Source: Microbacterium enclense
GTDB taxonomy: Bacteria; Actinomycetota; Actinomycetes; Actinomycetales; Microbacteriaceae
Assembly (NCBI RefSeq): GCF_001456955.1
Contig: NZ_KQ758476.1
Location: 1-64,000 of the forward strand
DNA: 64,000 nucleotides
Reading direction: 5' to 3'
Part shown: one piece after another, positions 34,844 to 43,982 of the stretch
Numbering within the stretch: the stretch's first letter is position 1
How the letters are laid out: each line of letters starts with the position of its first letter
Position numbers and translations under genes: made by a program
The notes under the pieces: generated by a model
The model's database searches: none
Seen by the model: only the letters and a program-made list of their open reading frames with translations
Told to the model about the DNA's origin: nothing

Positions 34844-36115
34844 ATGGACATGCACACGAACTTCCTCTCACGCTTCCGCCGCCCCGCCGCCGACTCCTCC
34901 GTCCGCCGCGCTCGCCCCCTCACCACGCTGGCCGCCGGCGTCGCCCTGATGTCGATCGCTCTCACGGGATGTGCGACGACGGTCGAGGCCACCAGCACCG
35001 CGACCCCGACGACCTCGGTCTCCGCCTCGGCATCCGCCACCGCCACGACCACCACCACCGACAGCGACGGCACGTCGGCCACCACGACGGCCGAGACGAT
35101 CGCCGACACCACTGCCGCGGCCGAGGCGTTCCTCGCCACGCTGTCCGATGAACAGCGCGACGCGGTGCTCTACGCCTACGACGACGAGACCAAGACCACG
35201 TCGTGGTCGAACTTCCCCATCACGTTCGTGGAGCGCGCGGGCCTGAACCTCGCCGACCTCACCGACGAGCAGAAGACCGCCGCGCTGAAGGTGCTCGAGT
35301 CGCTGCTCAGCGACGAGGCGTACGAGACCGTCAGCAACATCATGGCCGGTGACTCCTACCTCTCGGAGTACTCCAGCTCCACCGACGCCGACGTGCTGGG
35401 CCAGTACTACATCGCCTTCTTCGGCGACCCCTCCGACACGACCGCGTTCGAGGTGCAGTTCGGCGGGGACCACCTCGGCATCAACGCCACCCTCGACGGA
35501 TCGACGGATGCCATCACCTTCGCCCCCACCCACCTCGGTATGCAGCCGGCCGACTTCACCGATGATTCCGGCACCGAGATCCAGTCGTTCCAATACATCT
35601 ACAGCGACGCCTTCGCGTTCTTCGACAGCCTCACCGCCGAGCAGCAGGCCACTCTCACCTCGGGCGATGTCACCATGTGCGCGCCCGGCGACACCTGCGA
35701 CTACCCCAGCGGCTCGGGTCTGACCGGTGCCGATCTCACCGACGAGCAGAAGCAGCTGTTGCTGAACCTCATCGCCAACTGGGCCGGCATGGCCGACGAG
35801 CAGACCACCGCCGACGCCCTGGCGAAGATCGAAGCCACCCTCGACACGACCGTCATCGCCTGGTCGGGCGAAACGGTCTACGACATGACCACCGGGAACG
35901 GCATCAACTTCTCGATCTCAGGACCCAACGTCTACATCGCCTTCCAGGCCCAGCAGGGCTCGGCCGGCGCCGACGTCGACGGCGTCACCACCTCGGGCTG
36001 GGGCCACGTGCACACCATCTACCGCGACCCCACCAACGACTACGCCAACAGCGTCACCCAGCAAGCCGCCACCGGCATGGCGGGCGGCCCGGGCGGCGGC
36101 GCTCCCGGCGCCTGA
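34844..36115 (+). CDS. DUF3500 lipoprotein
   Basis: About 423 residues: a basic start (FLSRFRRP, SVRRARP), hydrophobic segment and lipobox SIALTGC, a Thr/Ser/Ala-rich linker of about 50 residues, then a DUF3500 domain beginning LSDEQRDAVLYAYDDETKTTSWSNFP and containing VQFGGDHLGINATL and WSGETVYD. A Gly/Pro-rich end follows (GGPGGGAPGA). DUF3500 has no established activity. The ATG at 34844 or 34850 is the start. A 69-bp piece of this gene (35626-35694) recurs at 47628-47696. Confidence 0.85.
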   Translation: MDMHTNFLSRFRRPAADSSVRRARPLTTLAAGVALMSIALTGCATTVEATSTATPTTSVSASASATATTTTTDSDGTSATTTAETIADTTAAAEAFLATLSDEQRDAVLYAYDDETKTTSWSNFPITFVERAGLNLADLTDEQKTAALKVLESLLSDEAYETVSNIMAGDSYLSEYSSSTDADVLGQYYIAFFGDPSDTTAFEVQFGGDHLGINATLDGSTDAITFAPTHLGMQPADFTDDSGTEIQSFQYIYSDAFAFFDSLTAEQQATLTSGDVTMCAPGDTCDYPSGSGLTGADLTDEQKQLLLNLIANWAGMADEQTTADALAKIEATLDTTVIAWSGETVYDMTTGNGINFSISGPNVYIAFQAQQGSAGADVDGVTTSGWGHVHTIYRDPTNDYANSVTQQAATGMAGGPGGGAPGA

Positions 36116-36131
36116 TCGCCTCCCCGAACGG

Positions 36132-36162
36132 ACGGCCGGCTCTCACCCGAGGAGCCGGCCGT
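36132..36162 (+). terminator. Terminator of the DUF3500 gene
   Basis: A perfect 11-bp stem (36132-36142 with 36152-36162) with a 9-base loop lies 16 bases after the stop codon. Confidence 0.75.
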
Positions 36163-36343
36163 TCTCGTCACGATGCGGCACCTGCCTGGCACTCAGAGGC
36201 CGCGCGCAGTCTCTCGTGCCGTGGCTCGCGCGCACCCCCGACGCGCTGGGTGCCCGGATCGCGTTCGCCGCGGACACCCTGATGCATACGCCTTTCGCGC
36301 CGAAAGAAGCGAACGACGGGTTTCCGGCGGAGCAGAACGCGGG

Positions 36344-36385
36344 AACGCCGAACGGCCCATCCACGCGGATGGGCCGTTCGGCGTT
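36344..36385 (-). terminator. Terminator of the tct operon
   Basis: A perfect 19-bp stem (36344-36362 with 36367-36385) with a 4-base loop lies ten bases beyond the tctA stop codon. Confidence 0.85.
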
Positions 36386-36394
36386 TGGGAGTCG

Positions 36395-37966
36395 TCAGCG
36401 GGAGGGCGTCGAAACCGTGTCCTGTTCGGGCTGGTCGCTCTCCAGGTCTTCCATCATCATCTGCTTCGCTCCGCCGCGGCGGCGGAGGGACAGCACGGTG
36501 ATGATCACGGCGCCGAGGGCGAGCACCGAGTAGAGCGCGATGGTGAACGGGCTGGTGATGAAGAACAGGGGGTCACCCTCGCCGACGCTCACGGCGCGGC
36601 GGAATTCCGTCTCGGCGAGCGGTCCCAGGATGACGCCGATGAGCACGGGAGCGATGGGCATGTCGAACCGGCGCATCAGGAAGCCGAGGGCTCCCAAAGA
36701 CAGCAAGATGACCAGGTCGAATGTCGAGGCGCTGATGGAGTACACGCCAAGGCAGGCGAGCACCGCGATACCGGAGTAGAGGTACGCCGCGGGGATCTTC
36801 AGCAGCTTCGCCCACAGTGGGGCGAAAGGCAGGTTCAGTGCGAGGAGCACGATCAGGCCGAGGAAGAGGCTGGCCAGCAGTGCCCAGACGATGTCGGGGC
36901 TTCGTTCGAACAGCAGGGGGCCGGGCTGCATGCCGTACTGACGGAATGCAGCGAGCATGATGGCCGCCGTGGCGCTGGTCGGCAGGCCGATCGCGAGGAG
37001 TGCCCCCATGGCGCTTCCTGCGGTGGCGTTTCCGGCCGCTTCGGGGCCGGCGACACCGCGGATGGAGCCGCGGCTGCCGAAGAAGGGGTCTTTGCGGCGC
37101 TTGGCCAGACGCTTTTCGACGGTGTAGGCCAGGAAGGAGGGCACTTCCGCGCCGCCGGCGGGGATCGCACCGAACGGAACGCCGATCGCCGTGCCGCGCA
37201 GCCACCCGGGAAGCGCCTCGCGGAATTCGTTCCATCGCAGCCACGGGCGGCCGGTCTGGATGATCTTGGCGCGGTTGTGGTTTCGATGGATCCGGGATGC
37301 CAGGAAGAAGACCTCGCCCATCGCGAGAAGGCCGACGGTCACCACGACGATGGATACGCCGTCGAAGAGCTGGGGCACCCCGAGTGTGAAGCGTGCGGTG
37401 CCGGAGACGCCGTCGATGCCGACGATCGAAATGAGGAGGCCGATGGCGAGAGCGCCGATGCCCTTGAGGAACGACTCCGCGACCACCCACGAGATGGCGA
37501 TGAACGCGAAGACGGCGAGAGCGAAGTATTCGGCGGGTCCGAAGGCGGAGGCCAGCTGCACGATGAGCGGAGAGAAGAACACGACCAGGGTTGTGGCGAT
37601 GAGCCCCCCTGTGAAGTCGCCGATGGCGCTGGCGGCGAGGGCCTTGGCGGCGCGTCCGTCTTTCGCCATCCGATGACCTTCGAAAGATCCTGCGATGGCG
37701 GACGCACTGTTCGGTGTATTGAGGAGGATGCCGGCGATGGAGTCGCCGAAGAGTCCGCCGTAGTAGACGCCGGCGAACATGATCAGGGCACCGACGGGGT
37801 CCAGGGAGAACGTGACCGGGAGCAGGAGCGCCACGGCCATGGCGGATCCGAGGCCGGGCAGGACGCCGACGGCGGTACCCAGCAGTGCCCCGATGAGCAA
37901 CCACAGCAGGTTCAGGGGGGTGAGGGCGTCTGCGAAGCCGCCCAGGAGGTTGTTCAGCTGATCCAT
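36395..37966 (-). CDS. tctA: Tripartite tricarboxylate transporter large permease TctA
   Basis: A 523-residue, 12-helix protein with the TctA hallmarks GVLPGLGSAMAVALLLPVTFSLDP and, in the second half, AGGAEVPSFLAYTVEKRLAKRRKDPFFGSRGSIRGVAGPEAAGNATAGSAMGALLAIGLPTSATAAIML in broken order. It forms the carboxylate channel of a secondary transporter with TctB and the binding protein TctC. Its start overlaps the tctB end by 13 bases. Confidence 0.94.
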   Translation of the reverse strand: MDQLNNLLGGFADALTPLNLLWLLIGALLGTAVGVLPGLGSAMAVALLLPVTFSLDPVGALIMFAGVYYGGLFGDSIAGILLNTPNSASAIAGSFEGHRMAKDGRAAKALAASAIGDFTGGLIATTLVVFFSPLIVQLASAFGPAEYFALAVFAFIAISWVVAESFLKGIGALAIGLLISIVGIDGVSGTARFTLGVPQLFDGVSIVVVTVGLLAMGEVFFLASRIHRNHNRAKIIQTGRPWLRWNEFREALPGWLRGTAIGVPFGAIPAGGAEVPSFLAYTVEKRLAKRRKDPFFGSRGSIRGVAGPEAAGNATAGSAMGALLAIGLPTSATAAIMLAAFRQYGMQPGPLLFERSPDIVWALLASLFLGLIVLLALNLPFAPLWAKLLKIPAAYLYSGIAVLACLGVYSISASTFDLVILLSLGALGFLMRRFDMPIAPVLIGVILGPLAETEFRRAVSVGEGDPLFFITSPFTIALYSVLALGAVIITVLSLRRRGGAKQMMMEDLESDQPEQDTVSTPSR

Positions 37967-38496
37967 GAGGACACCGCTCCGATGACACCAGTGGGCAGGT
38001 TCAGGCCCAGGCCGATTGAGAATGCGATCTGCAGGATGGCTGCGAACGCGAGTGAGATGAGGACGTTCCGTCCGAGCGAGCGGCTGCCCAGCGCGAAGCT
38101 GAGGGTGAAGAACAATGCTGCCGCTGACAGGAGCCACCCGACGAAGGGCATGACGATGACGAACACCACCAGCGATCCGACGACGATTCCCAGCGTCTTG
38201 AAGTCGCTGCCCGGGTGCGGCTCGGTTTCCGCCTGAGCCGGTGCGACGGGCCTGCGGGATGTGATGACGGCTCCGATGCCCATCGCCAGTCCGGTTCCCA
38301 GGAGCAGGGCGGCGATGATGGTCGGGAAGAACTGCGGCCCGATCTCGCTGTTGCCGATGACTTTCATCGTTGCCGTGTTGACGGCGGTGAAGATGCCGAG
38401 GGCGACGAGGACCGCGGGGAGGACGAGTTCGCCCGCGAGCGTGAAGCGGCGTCCCTCCGGGGTGCGGGACTGCGTGGAGTGGGTGGTGGTGGTCAT
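37954..38496 (-). CDS. tctB: Tripartite tricarboxylate transporter small permease TctB
   Basis: A 180-residue protein with four membrane helices and the TctB-type opening GELVLPAVLVALGIFTAVNTATM followed by GPQFFPTIIAALLLG. It is the small membrane subunit. Its ATG overlaps the tctC stop (ATGA). Confidence 0.9.
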   Translation of the reverse strand: MTTTTHSTQSRTPEGRRFTLAGELVLPAVLVALGIFTAVNTATMKVIGNSEIGPQFFPTIIAALLLGTGLAMGIGAVITSRRPVAPAQAETEPHPGSDFKTLGIVVGSLVVFVIVMPFVGWLLSAAALFFTLSFALGSRSLGRNVLISLAFAAILQIAFSIGLGLNLPTGVIGAVSSWIS

Positions 38497-39473
38497 ACGC
38501 CTGCCTCCTTCAAGAGCGTGGCTGTGCTGGCGATCTGCTCGTCGATGAAGAGGTCGAGTTCCGGCTCGGTGATGATGAACTCTTCCCACTCGTTGCGATC
38601 CACCGCGTCAGCCCATTCGGGAGTTGTGAACATCTCGGCGAGGATGGCGGCGATCTCTTCGCGTTGGTCGTCGGAGAGGCCGGGCGGGGCGACGAAACCT
38701 CGCCAGTTGGGCATGACGACGTCGATGCCCTGCTCGGCGAAGGTGGGCATGTCGATTCCCTCGACCGGCTCGTTCGAGGTGATCCCGATACCGCGGACGG
38801 TTCCGCCGGCGATCTGATCGCTGATCTCTCCGTAGCCGGATACGCCGGCTGCCACCGTGTTGGACAGGATCGAGGCGAGAACCTCTCCGCCTCCGGAGTA
38901 GGCGATGTAGTTCACATCGGAGGGGCTGATGCCCACTGCCTGAGCGAGAGCGATCACGGCCAGGTGGTCAGCGTTGCCCAGGGCGCCGCCGCCGATCGGG
39001 TGCCCCGCCGGGTCCGCCTTCCACGCTTCGACGAACGCTTCAGCGTCGGCATAGGGGGAATTCGCCGGGAGGACGATGACGGGGTAATCGGTCGTGGCTG
39101 ACGTGATCGGTGTGACGTCGTCGAGGGTGGTGGTGCTCTGCGTGATCTCCACGCCGCCGACCATGGCGGAGCCGACGACGAGAATCGTGTCGTCGGCTCC
39201 GTTCAGCTCCGCGACGGTTTGCAGGCCGACCGTGCCTGACGCGCCGGGTACGTTGACGACCTGCACGTTTCCGGAGAGGCCGTTCGCCCGCAGGGCGCGC
39301 TGCGCTTCACGCGCAAGCGAGTCGTATCCACCTCCGGCTGATCCGGGCACCACGATGGTGAGGTTGCTGCGCGGTCCGCCGGTACTGCTTCCATCTGCCG
39401 CATCTACGACGGCAACCGACACCGTTCCCGCGGTGATCACGGCCAGGATGGCCAAAGACAGGGCTCGCTTCAT
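38493..39473 (-). CDS. tctC: Tripartite tricarboxylate transporter substrate-binding protein TctC
   Basis: A 326-residue secreted protein: signal helix (LSLAILAVITAGTVSVAVVDA), then the TctC/Bug fold with IVVPGSAGGGYDSLAREAQRAL, NVPGASGTVGL, IGGGALGNADHL and GYGEISDQIAGGTVRGIGI. It binds a carboxylate outside the cell and delivers it to TctBA. First gene of the tct operon. The order C-B-A is the usual one. Confidence 0.93.
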   Translation of the reverse strand: MKRALSLAILAVITAGTVSVAVVDAADGSSTGGPRSNLTIVVPGSAGGGYDSLAREAQRALRANGLSGNVQVVNVPGASGTVGLQTVAELNGADDTILVVGSAMVGGVEITQSTTTLDDVTPITSATTDYPVIVLPANSPYADAEAFVEAWKADPAGHPIGGGALGNADHLAVIALAQAVGISPSDVNYIAYSGGGEVLASILSNTVAAGVSGYGEISDQIAGGTVRGIGITSNEPVEGIDMPTFAEQGIDVVMPNWRGFVAPPGLSDDQREEIAAILAEMFTTPEWADAVDRNEWEEFIITEPELDLFIDEQIASTATLLKEAGV

Positions 39474-39568
39474 TGCTGGGGTCTCCGTCGACTCGAGGTG
39501 TAGACGGTATTATTCGCGCAAGAAAGACCAGAACGCAAGCCCGGCTTTCGCTGCGCGCTGCTTTCAGC

Positions 39569-40471
39569 TCAGGTTGTCTTCTCCGCTGCCACGGTGGTCA
39601 GGTGCTCGCGGAGGAAGTCACTGGCGTCCAGCCTCCGGTCCGCGAGCAAGAGGCCGACCAGGGTGACGTGCTCGTTGCAGCGGACGATGGCGCGGTCGGG
39701 GTTGAGTGCCTGGCGGTACTCGATCAGCCGTCGAAGCTTGTTGATCCGGTCCAGGCTTTCGACGATGAACGAGTTTCCGCTGCACTCCGCGATCGTGCCG
39801 TGCAGGCGGGTGTTCAGCTCGAAGATCTCCGAAGGCGACACGTCGTAGACGCGCCCATCCACGAGCGCCTGCTGTTCCTCTCGTCGCCGGATGAGTTCGG
39901 CCCGGTTCAGCTCGAACGTCGGCTCCAGGATCGCTCGGGGTTCCACCATCAGGCGGAAGCGGTAGCTGTCCTGGTACGAACGCATGGATTTCAGGACGGG
40001 GAGGAATTCCCAGCCGTGACCTGGGAGCGAAACCGCCCAGCCCTCGTTGGAAATGCGGCGAGTCAGGCGATTCACTTGCCCCCGGCTGAGGCCGTACCGC
40101 CGAGCGAGTGCAGACTCCGACACCCGATCCGGCAGGTGGCCCTCGAGGTGGTCCTCGACGATGCGGTCGTATGCGTCGTCGCCCGCTTCCACGGCCGTGA
40201 TCGTCGGAAGATCGGGGGTGGTGGCCACCTGATAGCGGCCGGTCTCCGTTCTGTCGACGTAGCCCTCATCCAGGAGGCGCTGCAATGCGCGGCGCACAGG
40301 CGAACGCGAGACCTTGAAGCGCTCCGCTAGCGCACGCTCGGTGAGCCGGGTCCCCTGCGCCAGTCCCTCGTCATGAACGAAACGAAGGATCGCGGCGCAG
40401 ATCTGGTCTACGAGAGCCGTGTCCGTGCCCTGGCTCGTCGAGGCGGTCGTCAGCTCTGCGCTCATGCGCAT
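39569..40471 (-). CDS. GntR-family regulator with two winged-helix domains
   Basis: About 300 residues. The first winged helix is standard GntR (ILRFVHDEGLAQGTRLTERALAERFKVSRSPVRRALQRLLDEGYVDRT). A second HTH-like unit follows (LEGHLPDRVSESALARRYGLSRGQVNRLTRRISNEGWAVSL), then an FCD-like effector domain (FELNTRLHGTIAECSGNSFIVESLDRINKLRRLI). The doubled DNA-binding part is unusual. It sits between the tct operon and the divergent catabolic genes and is presumably their regulator. The start is ATG 40471 or 40465. Confidence 0.85.
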   Translation of the reverse strand: MRMSAELTTASTSQGTDTALVDQICAAILRFVHDEGLAQGTRLTERALAERFKVSRSPVRRALQRLLDEGYVDRTETGRYQVATTPDLPTITAVEAGDDAYDRIVEDHLEGHLPDRVSESALARRYGLSRGQVNRLTRRISNEGWAVSLPGHGWEFLPVLKSMRSYQDSYRFRLMVEPRAILEPTFELNRAELIRRREEQQALVDGRVYDVSPSEIFELNTRLHGTIAECSGNSFIVESLDRINKLRRLIEYRQALNPDRAIVRCNEHVTLVGLLLADRRLDASDFLREHLTTVAAEKTT

Positions 40472-40586
40472 GAGTTTGACACACCCGGTACCAGAGTCGA
40501 CCGCTAATGGTATTTTAGGCTTGCAAAGGACCGAAAGTGAGCGTAGCTTTACCGCGTCACTCCCCACCACAGCAAGCGAGGAAGCT

Positions 40587-41498
40587 ATGCCTGAGATCGA
40601 GGCGCACGGCCGCGGAGACGCCATCGACACGCACGTGCACGTTTTCGACCCGGCGCGCTTTCCGTACGCTTCCCCGCGGAACTACACCCCCGCCGAGGCG
40701 ACGGTGTCTCACCTGCGGGATCACCTGCGCCGCGTCGATGCAGCGCGGGTCGTTCTCGTCCAGCCCAGCGTTTACGGTGCGGACAACGCAACGCTCCTCG
40801 ACGCCCTCAATGAGTTCGGGTCCGATGCGCGCGCTGTCGCCGTCATCGACGAGAGCACCACTCCCTCCGACATCGACATTCTGAAGGCTGCCGGCGTTGT
40901 GGGGCTCCGGCTGAATGTGCGCTCCAACCCGGATGGGAACCGGGAGGACATCGCCGCGCAGCTCGCCGACGTCCTCCATGTCGCCGCACGCCACGACCTG
41001 TTCGTTGAAATCTTCGCCAGTGCAGTCTCCATCGGCCAGGCAAGCGATGTCATTGCGCGTTCGCCCGTGCCGATATTGCTGGATCACTACGGCGGGGTTC
41101 ATGCGCACGGCGACGACAGCGTCACCGGACTCCTGCCCGTAGCGGAACTACTCGGTCTGGGCCATGTGTGGGTGAAGCTCTCCGCCGACTATCGAGTCGG
41201 TCGGAAGGCCGATACCGAGGCGGTTCTTCCTGGCGTCGTGCGTCATCTGCTCGAGGTGCGCACAGACCGTCTTGTCTGGGGTTCGGACTGGCCGCATACC
41301 GGTGGCGGCACAGACCGCAAAGCACGCGGCCCCTACGACATCGAGCCCTTCCGCTCCGTCGACAGCGCCGCCGATCTGAACGCGCTGCGCCGCTGGATCG
41401 CGGACGCATCCGCCGAGCGTGCCGTCCTCACGGAAAACGCCGAACGGCTCTACAACTTCGCGCCTGCCGACGCGACAGCACCTCTGAAAGGACAATGA
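40587..41498 (+). CDS. LigI-like amidohydrolase (lactonase family)
   Basis: A 303-residue TIM-barrel hydrolase of the 2-pyrone-4,6-dicarboxylate lactonase-like group. The metal-binding DTHVHVFDP is at the N-terminus; VLVQPSVYGADNATLLDAL, GVVGLRLNV, LLDHYGG and the catalytic WGSDWPHT follow. Relatives hydrolyse or isomerise lactones of di- and tricarboxylic acids. GAGGAAGCT precedes the ATG. First of the plus-strand catabolic genes, it probably opens a lactone that the downstream enzymes oxidise. Confidence 0.85.
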   Translation: MPEIEAHGRGDAIDTHVHVFDPARFPYASPRNYTPAEATVSHLRDHLRRVDAARVVLVQPSVYGADNATLLDALNEFGSDARAVAVIDESTTPSDIDILKAAGVVGLRLNVRSNPDGNREDIAAQLADVLHVAARHDLFVEIFASAVSIGQASDVIARSPVPILLDHYGGVHAHGDDSVTGLLPVAELLGLGHVWVKLSADYRVGRKADTEAVLPGVVRHLLEVRTDRLVWGSDWPHTGGGTDRKARGPYDIEPFRSVDSAADLNALRRWIADASAERAVLTENAERLYNFAPADATAPLKGQ

Positions 41499-42841
41499 TG
41501 TCTCACACCACCCAGAAGCCGAAGACGGCTCAAGACATCCCCCGCTGGCGTCGCGCCTGGTGGAAGCTGATGGATTTCGACGTGGGCATCATCCCGCTGC
41601 CGATCTACATCCTGCTCATCGCGCTGATGGTCGTGTTCTCCCTGATCGACGGGATCGGAACCGAGCTGGCCTTCGTCATTGCCATCGCCGCGGTCTTCGC
41701 CTTCACCCTCGGGGAGATCGGCAACCGCCTGCCCCTGCTGCGTCAGATCGGCGGTGGCGCCATTCTCGTCACCTTCCTCCCGTCGCTGCTGGGCTTCCTC
41801 GGCTGGATCCCCGAGCCGATGGTCACCGCCGTCGGAGACTTCTTCAACGACACGAAGGTGCTCAACCTCTTCATCGCGGCCGTGATCGTGGGAAGCATCC
41901 TCAGCATGGACCGATCGATCCTCATCAAGGGGTTCGTGAAGATCTTCATCCCCCTCATCGCAGGCACACTCCTCGCAACCGGGGTCGGAATGCTCTCGGG
42001 GCTGCTTTTCGGTATCGGCGCCCACGACACCTTCTTCTACATCCTCGTCCCGATCATGGCCGGCGGCGTCGGCGAAGGCGCCATTCCCCTCACCCTCGGG
42101 TACTCCCAGATCACGGGAGCCGACCAGGGAGAGCTGCTCGCCCGAGTTCTCCCCGCCATCATGGTCGGCAACCTCACCGCCGTCATCCTGTCCGGCCTGT
42201 TGAGCTTCATCGGGAAGCGCATCCCCCGCCTGACCGGAAACGGAGAGCTCGCCCCCCACAAGATCGACATCGACTCCGACGCCGATTCCGTGAAGCTCAC
42301 CGGCAAAGACATGGTGAAGGCCGTCGCAGCCGCGGGCATGGTCGCCGTCTCGCTCTACCTCGTCGGCGTCCTCGCTCACGAGATCCTGTCGTGGCCGGCG
42401 CCCGTGGTGATGCTCTTCCTCGCCGTGGGGCTCACCCTCGCCCATCTGGTCTCCCCGCGCATCAAAGCCGGCTCCAAGATCGTCTACCAGTTCGCCATCA
42501 CGGCATGTGCGTTCCCCATCCTGTTCACCTTCAGCCTCACGCTGACGCCGTGGGAAAGCCTCATCCAGGGTTTCGCGCCCGCCAACCTCGTGACAATCGT
42601 TCTCACGGTCACCGGGATGGTCGCAGGCGGGTTCCTGGCCTCCCGACTCGTGAAGCTCTACCCCATCGAGGCGGCAATCGTCACCGCCACCCACAGCGGA
42701 ATGGGCGGCGCCGGCGACATCGCCATCCTCACCGCCAGCAACCGCATGCAGCTCATGCCGTTCGCCCAGATCGCCACCCGCATCGGCGGCGGACTCACCG
42801 TCGCAGCCGCCCTCATCCTCTACGCATTCATCGGCGCCTGA
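41498..42841 (+). CDS. 2-hydroxycarboxylate (citrate/malate-type) symporter, 2HCT family
   Basis: A 447-residue, 11-helix transporter with both GGxG reentrant motifs of the 2HCT family: MAGGVGEGAIPLTLGYSQITG in the first half and THSGMGGAGDIAILTASNRMQLMPFAQIATRIGG in the second. The late Arg in TRIGG is the residue known to bind the substrate carboxylate in CitS/CitP. It carries 2-hydroxycarboxylates such as citrate or malate with Na+ or H+. AAAGGA with proper spacing favours the ATG at 41498, which overlaps the previous stop by one base. Confidence 0.92.
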   Translation: MSHTTQKPKTAQDIPRWRRAWWKLMDFDVGIIPLPIYILLIALMVVFSLIDGIGTELAFVIAIAAVFAFTLGEIGNRLPLLRQIGGGAILVTFLPSLLGFLGWIPEPMVTAVGDFFNDTKVLNLFIAAVIVGSILSMDRSILIKGFVKIFIPLIAGTLLATGVGMLSGLLFGIGAHDTFFYILVPIMAGGVGEGAIPLTLGYSQITGADQGELLARVLPAIMVGNLTAVILSGLLSFIGKRIPRLTGNGELAPHKIDIDSDADSVKLTGKDMVKAVAAAGMVAVSLYLVGVLAHEILSWPAPVVMLFLAVGLTLAHLVSPRIKAGSKIVYQFAITACAFPILFTFSLTLTPWESLIQGFAPANLVTIVLTVTGMVAGGFLASRLVKLYPIEAAIVTATHSGMGGAGDIAILTASNRMQLMPFAQIATRIGGGLTVAAALILYAFIGA

Positions 42842-42867
42842 CCGCCACCTCACGAAAGGCACACACC

Positions 42868-43953
42868 ATGGACATCCTCGTACTCCCGGGCGACGGCATC
42901 GGCCCCGAGATCACCGACTCCACCCTGCGGGTGCTCACCATCGTCGACGACGCCCTCGACCTCGGCCTGCACGTCGAGACCGCCGACATCGGTCTCAAGA
43001 GCCTCGCCGATCAGGGCACCACACTCCCGGAGACCGTCCTGACGCGCATCCCGGAAGTCGACGGCGTCATCCTCGGACCGGTCTCGCACTACGACTACCC
43101 GACGAAGGCCGAAGGCGGCTACAACCCCTCTGCCGAGCTTCGCGTGCAGTTCGAGCTTTTCGCGAACGTCCGGCCCTGCCGCTCTCGCGAGGACCTCAGC
43201 ATCCTGCGTACCCCCATGGACCTCATCATCGTCCGGGAGAACACCGAAGGCTTCTACTCCGACCGCAACATGTTCGCCGGGTCGGGAGAGTTCATGCCCG
43301 ACGAGAACAGCGCCTTCAGCATCCGCAAGATCACCGCCGCCGCCTCCGAGCGAGTCGCCCGCGCCGCATTCGAACTCGCGAAAGGCCGCAACAAGAAGGT
43401 CACCGCCGTCCACAAGGCCAACGTCGTCAAGCTCAGCGACGGTCTCTTCCTGCGCGAAGTGCGCAAGGTCGCCGCGGACTACCCCGACGTCGAGCTCAAC
43501 GAGCTCATCGTCGACGCCGCCGCCGCCGCACTCATCAAGCGTCCCGAGCAGTTCGACGTCATCGTCACCACGAACATGTTCGGCGACATCCTCTCCGACG
43601 AGGCCTCCGAACTCTCCGGAAGCCTCGGCCTCGGCGGCTCTCTGAACGTCGGCTACGACATCGCCGTCGCCCAGGCGCAGCACGGCTCGGCACCCGACAT
43701 CGCCGGGAAGGGCGTCGCGAACCCGACCTCCCTCATCCTCTCCGCCGCGATGCTTCTGGATTGGCGTGGTCGCCGCGACGGACGCGACGACCTGATTCGC
43801 GCTGCCGCAGCGCTCGAGACCGCCGTCGAGGCCACCCTCGACGACCTCTCGACCCGCACGCGTGACATCGGCGGCACGCTCGGCACGGTCGACTTCACCG
43901 ATGCCGTCGCCCATCGGCTCGAGGCGGCGCTGGCGCAGCCGGCCACCGTCTGA
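42868..43953 (+). CDS. Isocitrate/isopropylmalate/tartrate dehydrogenase family enzyme
   Basis: A 361-residue decarboxylating dehydrogenase: LPGDGIGPEI at the start, ANVRPCRS for substrate binding, VRENTEGFYSDRN, VHKANVVKLSDGLF with the catalytic Lys, and DIVTTNMFGDILSDEASEL with the metal Asp. The NAD loop (HGSAPDIAGKGVANPTSLILSA) is of the NAD-dependent type. The family oxidises and decarboxylates 2-hydroxy acids (malate, tartrate, isopropylmalate). Lack of leucine genes nearby and the catabolic context argue against LeuB. Confidence 0.88.
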   Translation: MDILVLPGDGIGPEITDSTLRVLTIVDDALDLGLHVETADIGLKSLADQGTTLPETVLTRIPEVDGVILGPVSHYDYPTKAEGGYNPSAELRVQFELFANVRPCRSREDLSILRTPMDLIIVRENTEGFYSDRNMFAGSGEFMPDENSAFSIRKITAAASERVARAAFELAKGRNKKVTAVHKANVVKLSDGLFLREVRKVAADYPDVELNELIVDAAAAALIKRPEQFDVIVTTNMFGDILSDEASELSGSLGLGGSLNVGYDIAVAQAQHGSAPDIAGKGVANPTSLILSAAMLLDWRGRRDGRDDLIRAAAALETAVEATLDDLSTRTRDIGGTLGTVDFTDAVAHRLEAALAQPATV

Positions 43954-43982
43954 ATCACTCGCGCCGACCTGAAAGGACTCCC

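Noticed and set aside
36143..36364. Small minus-strand frame between the DUF3500 gene and tctA
   Set aside because: It spans two terminator stems and has no recognisable feature; treated as intergenic.
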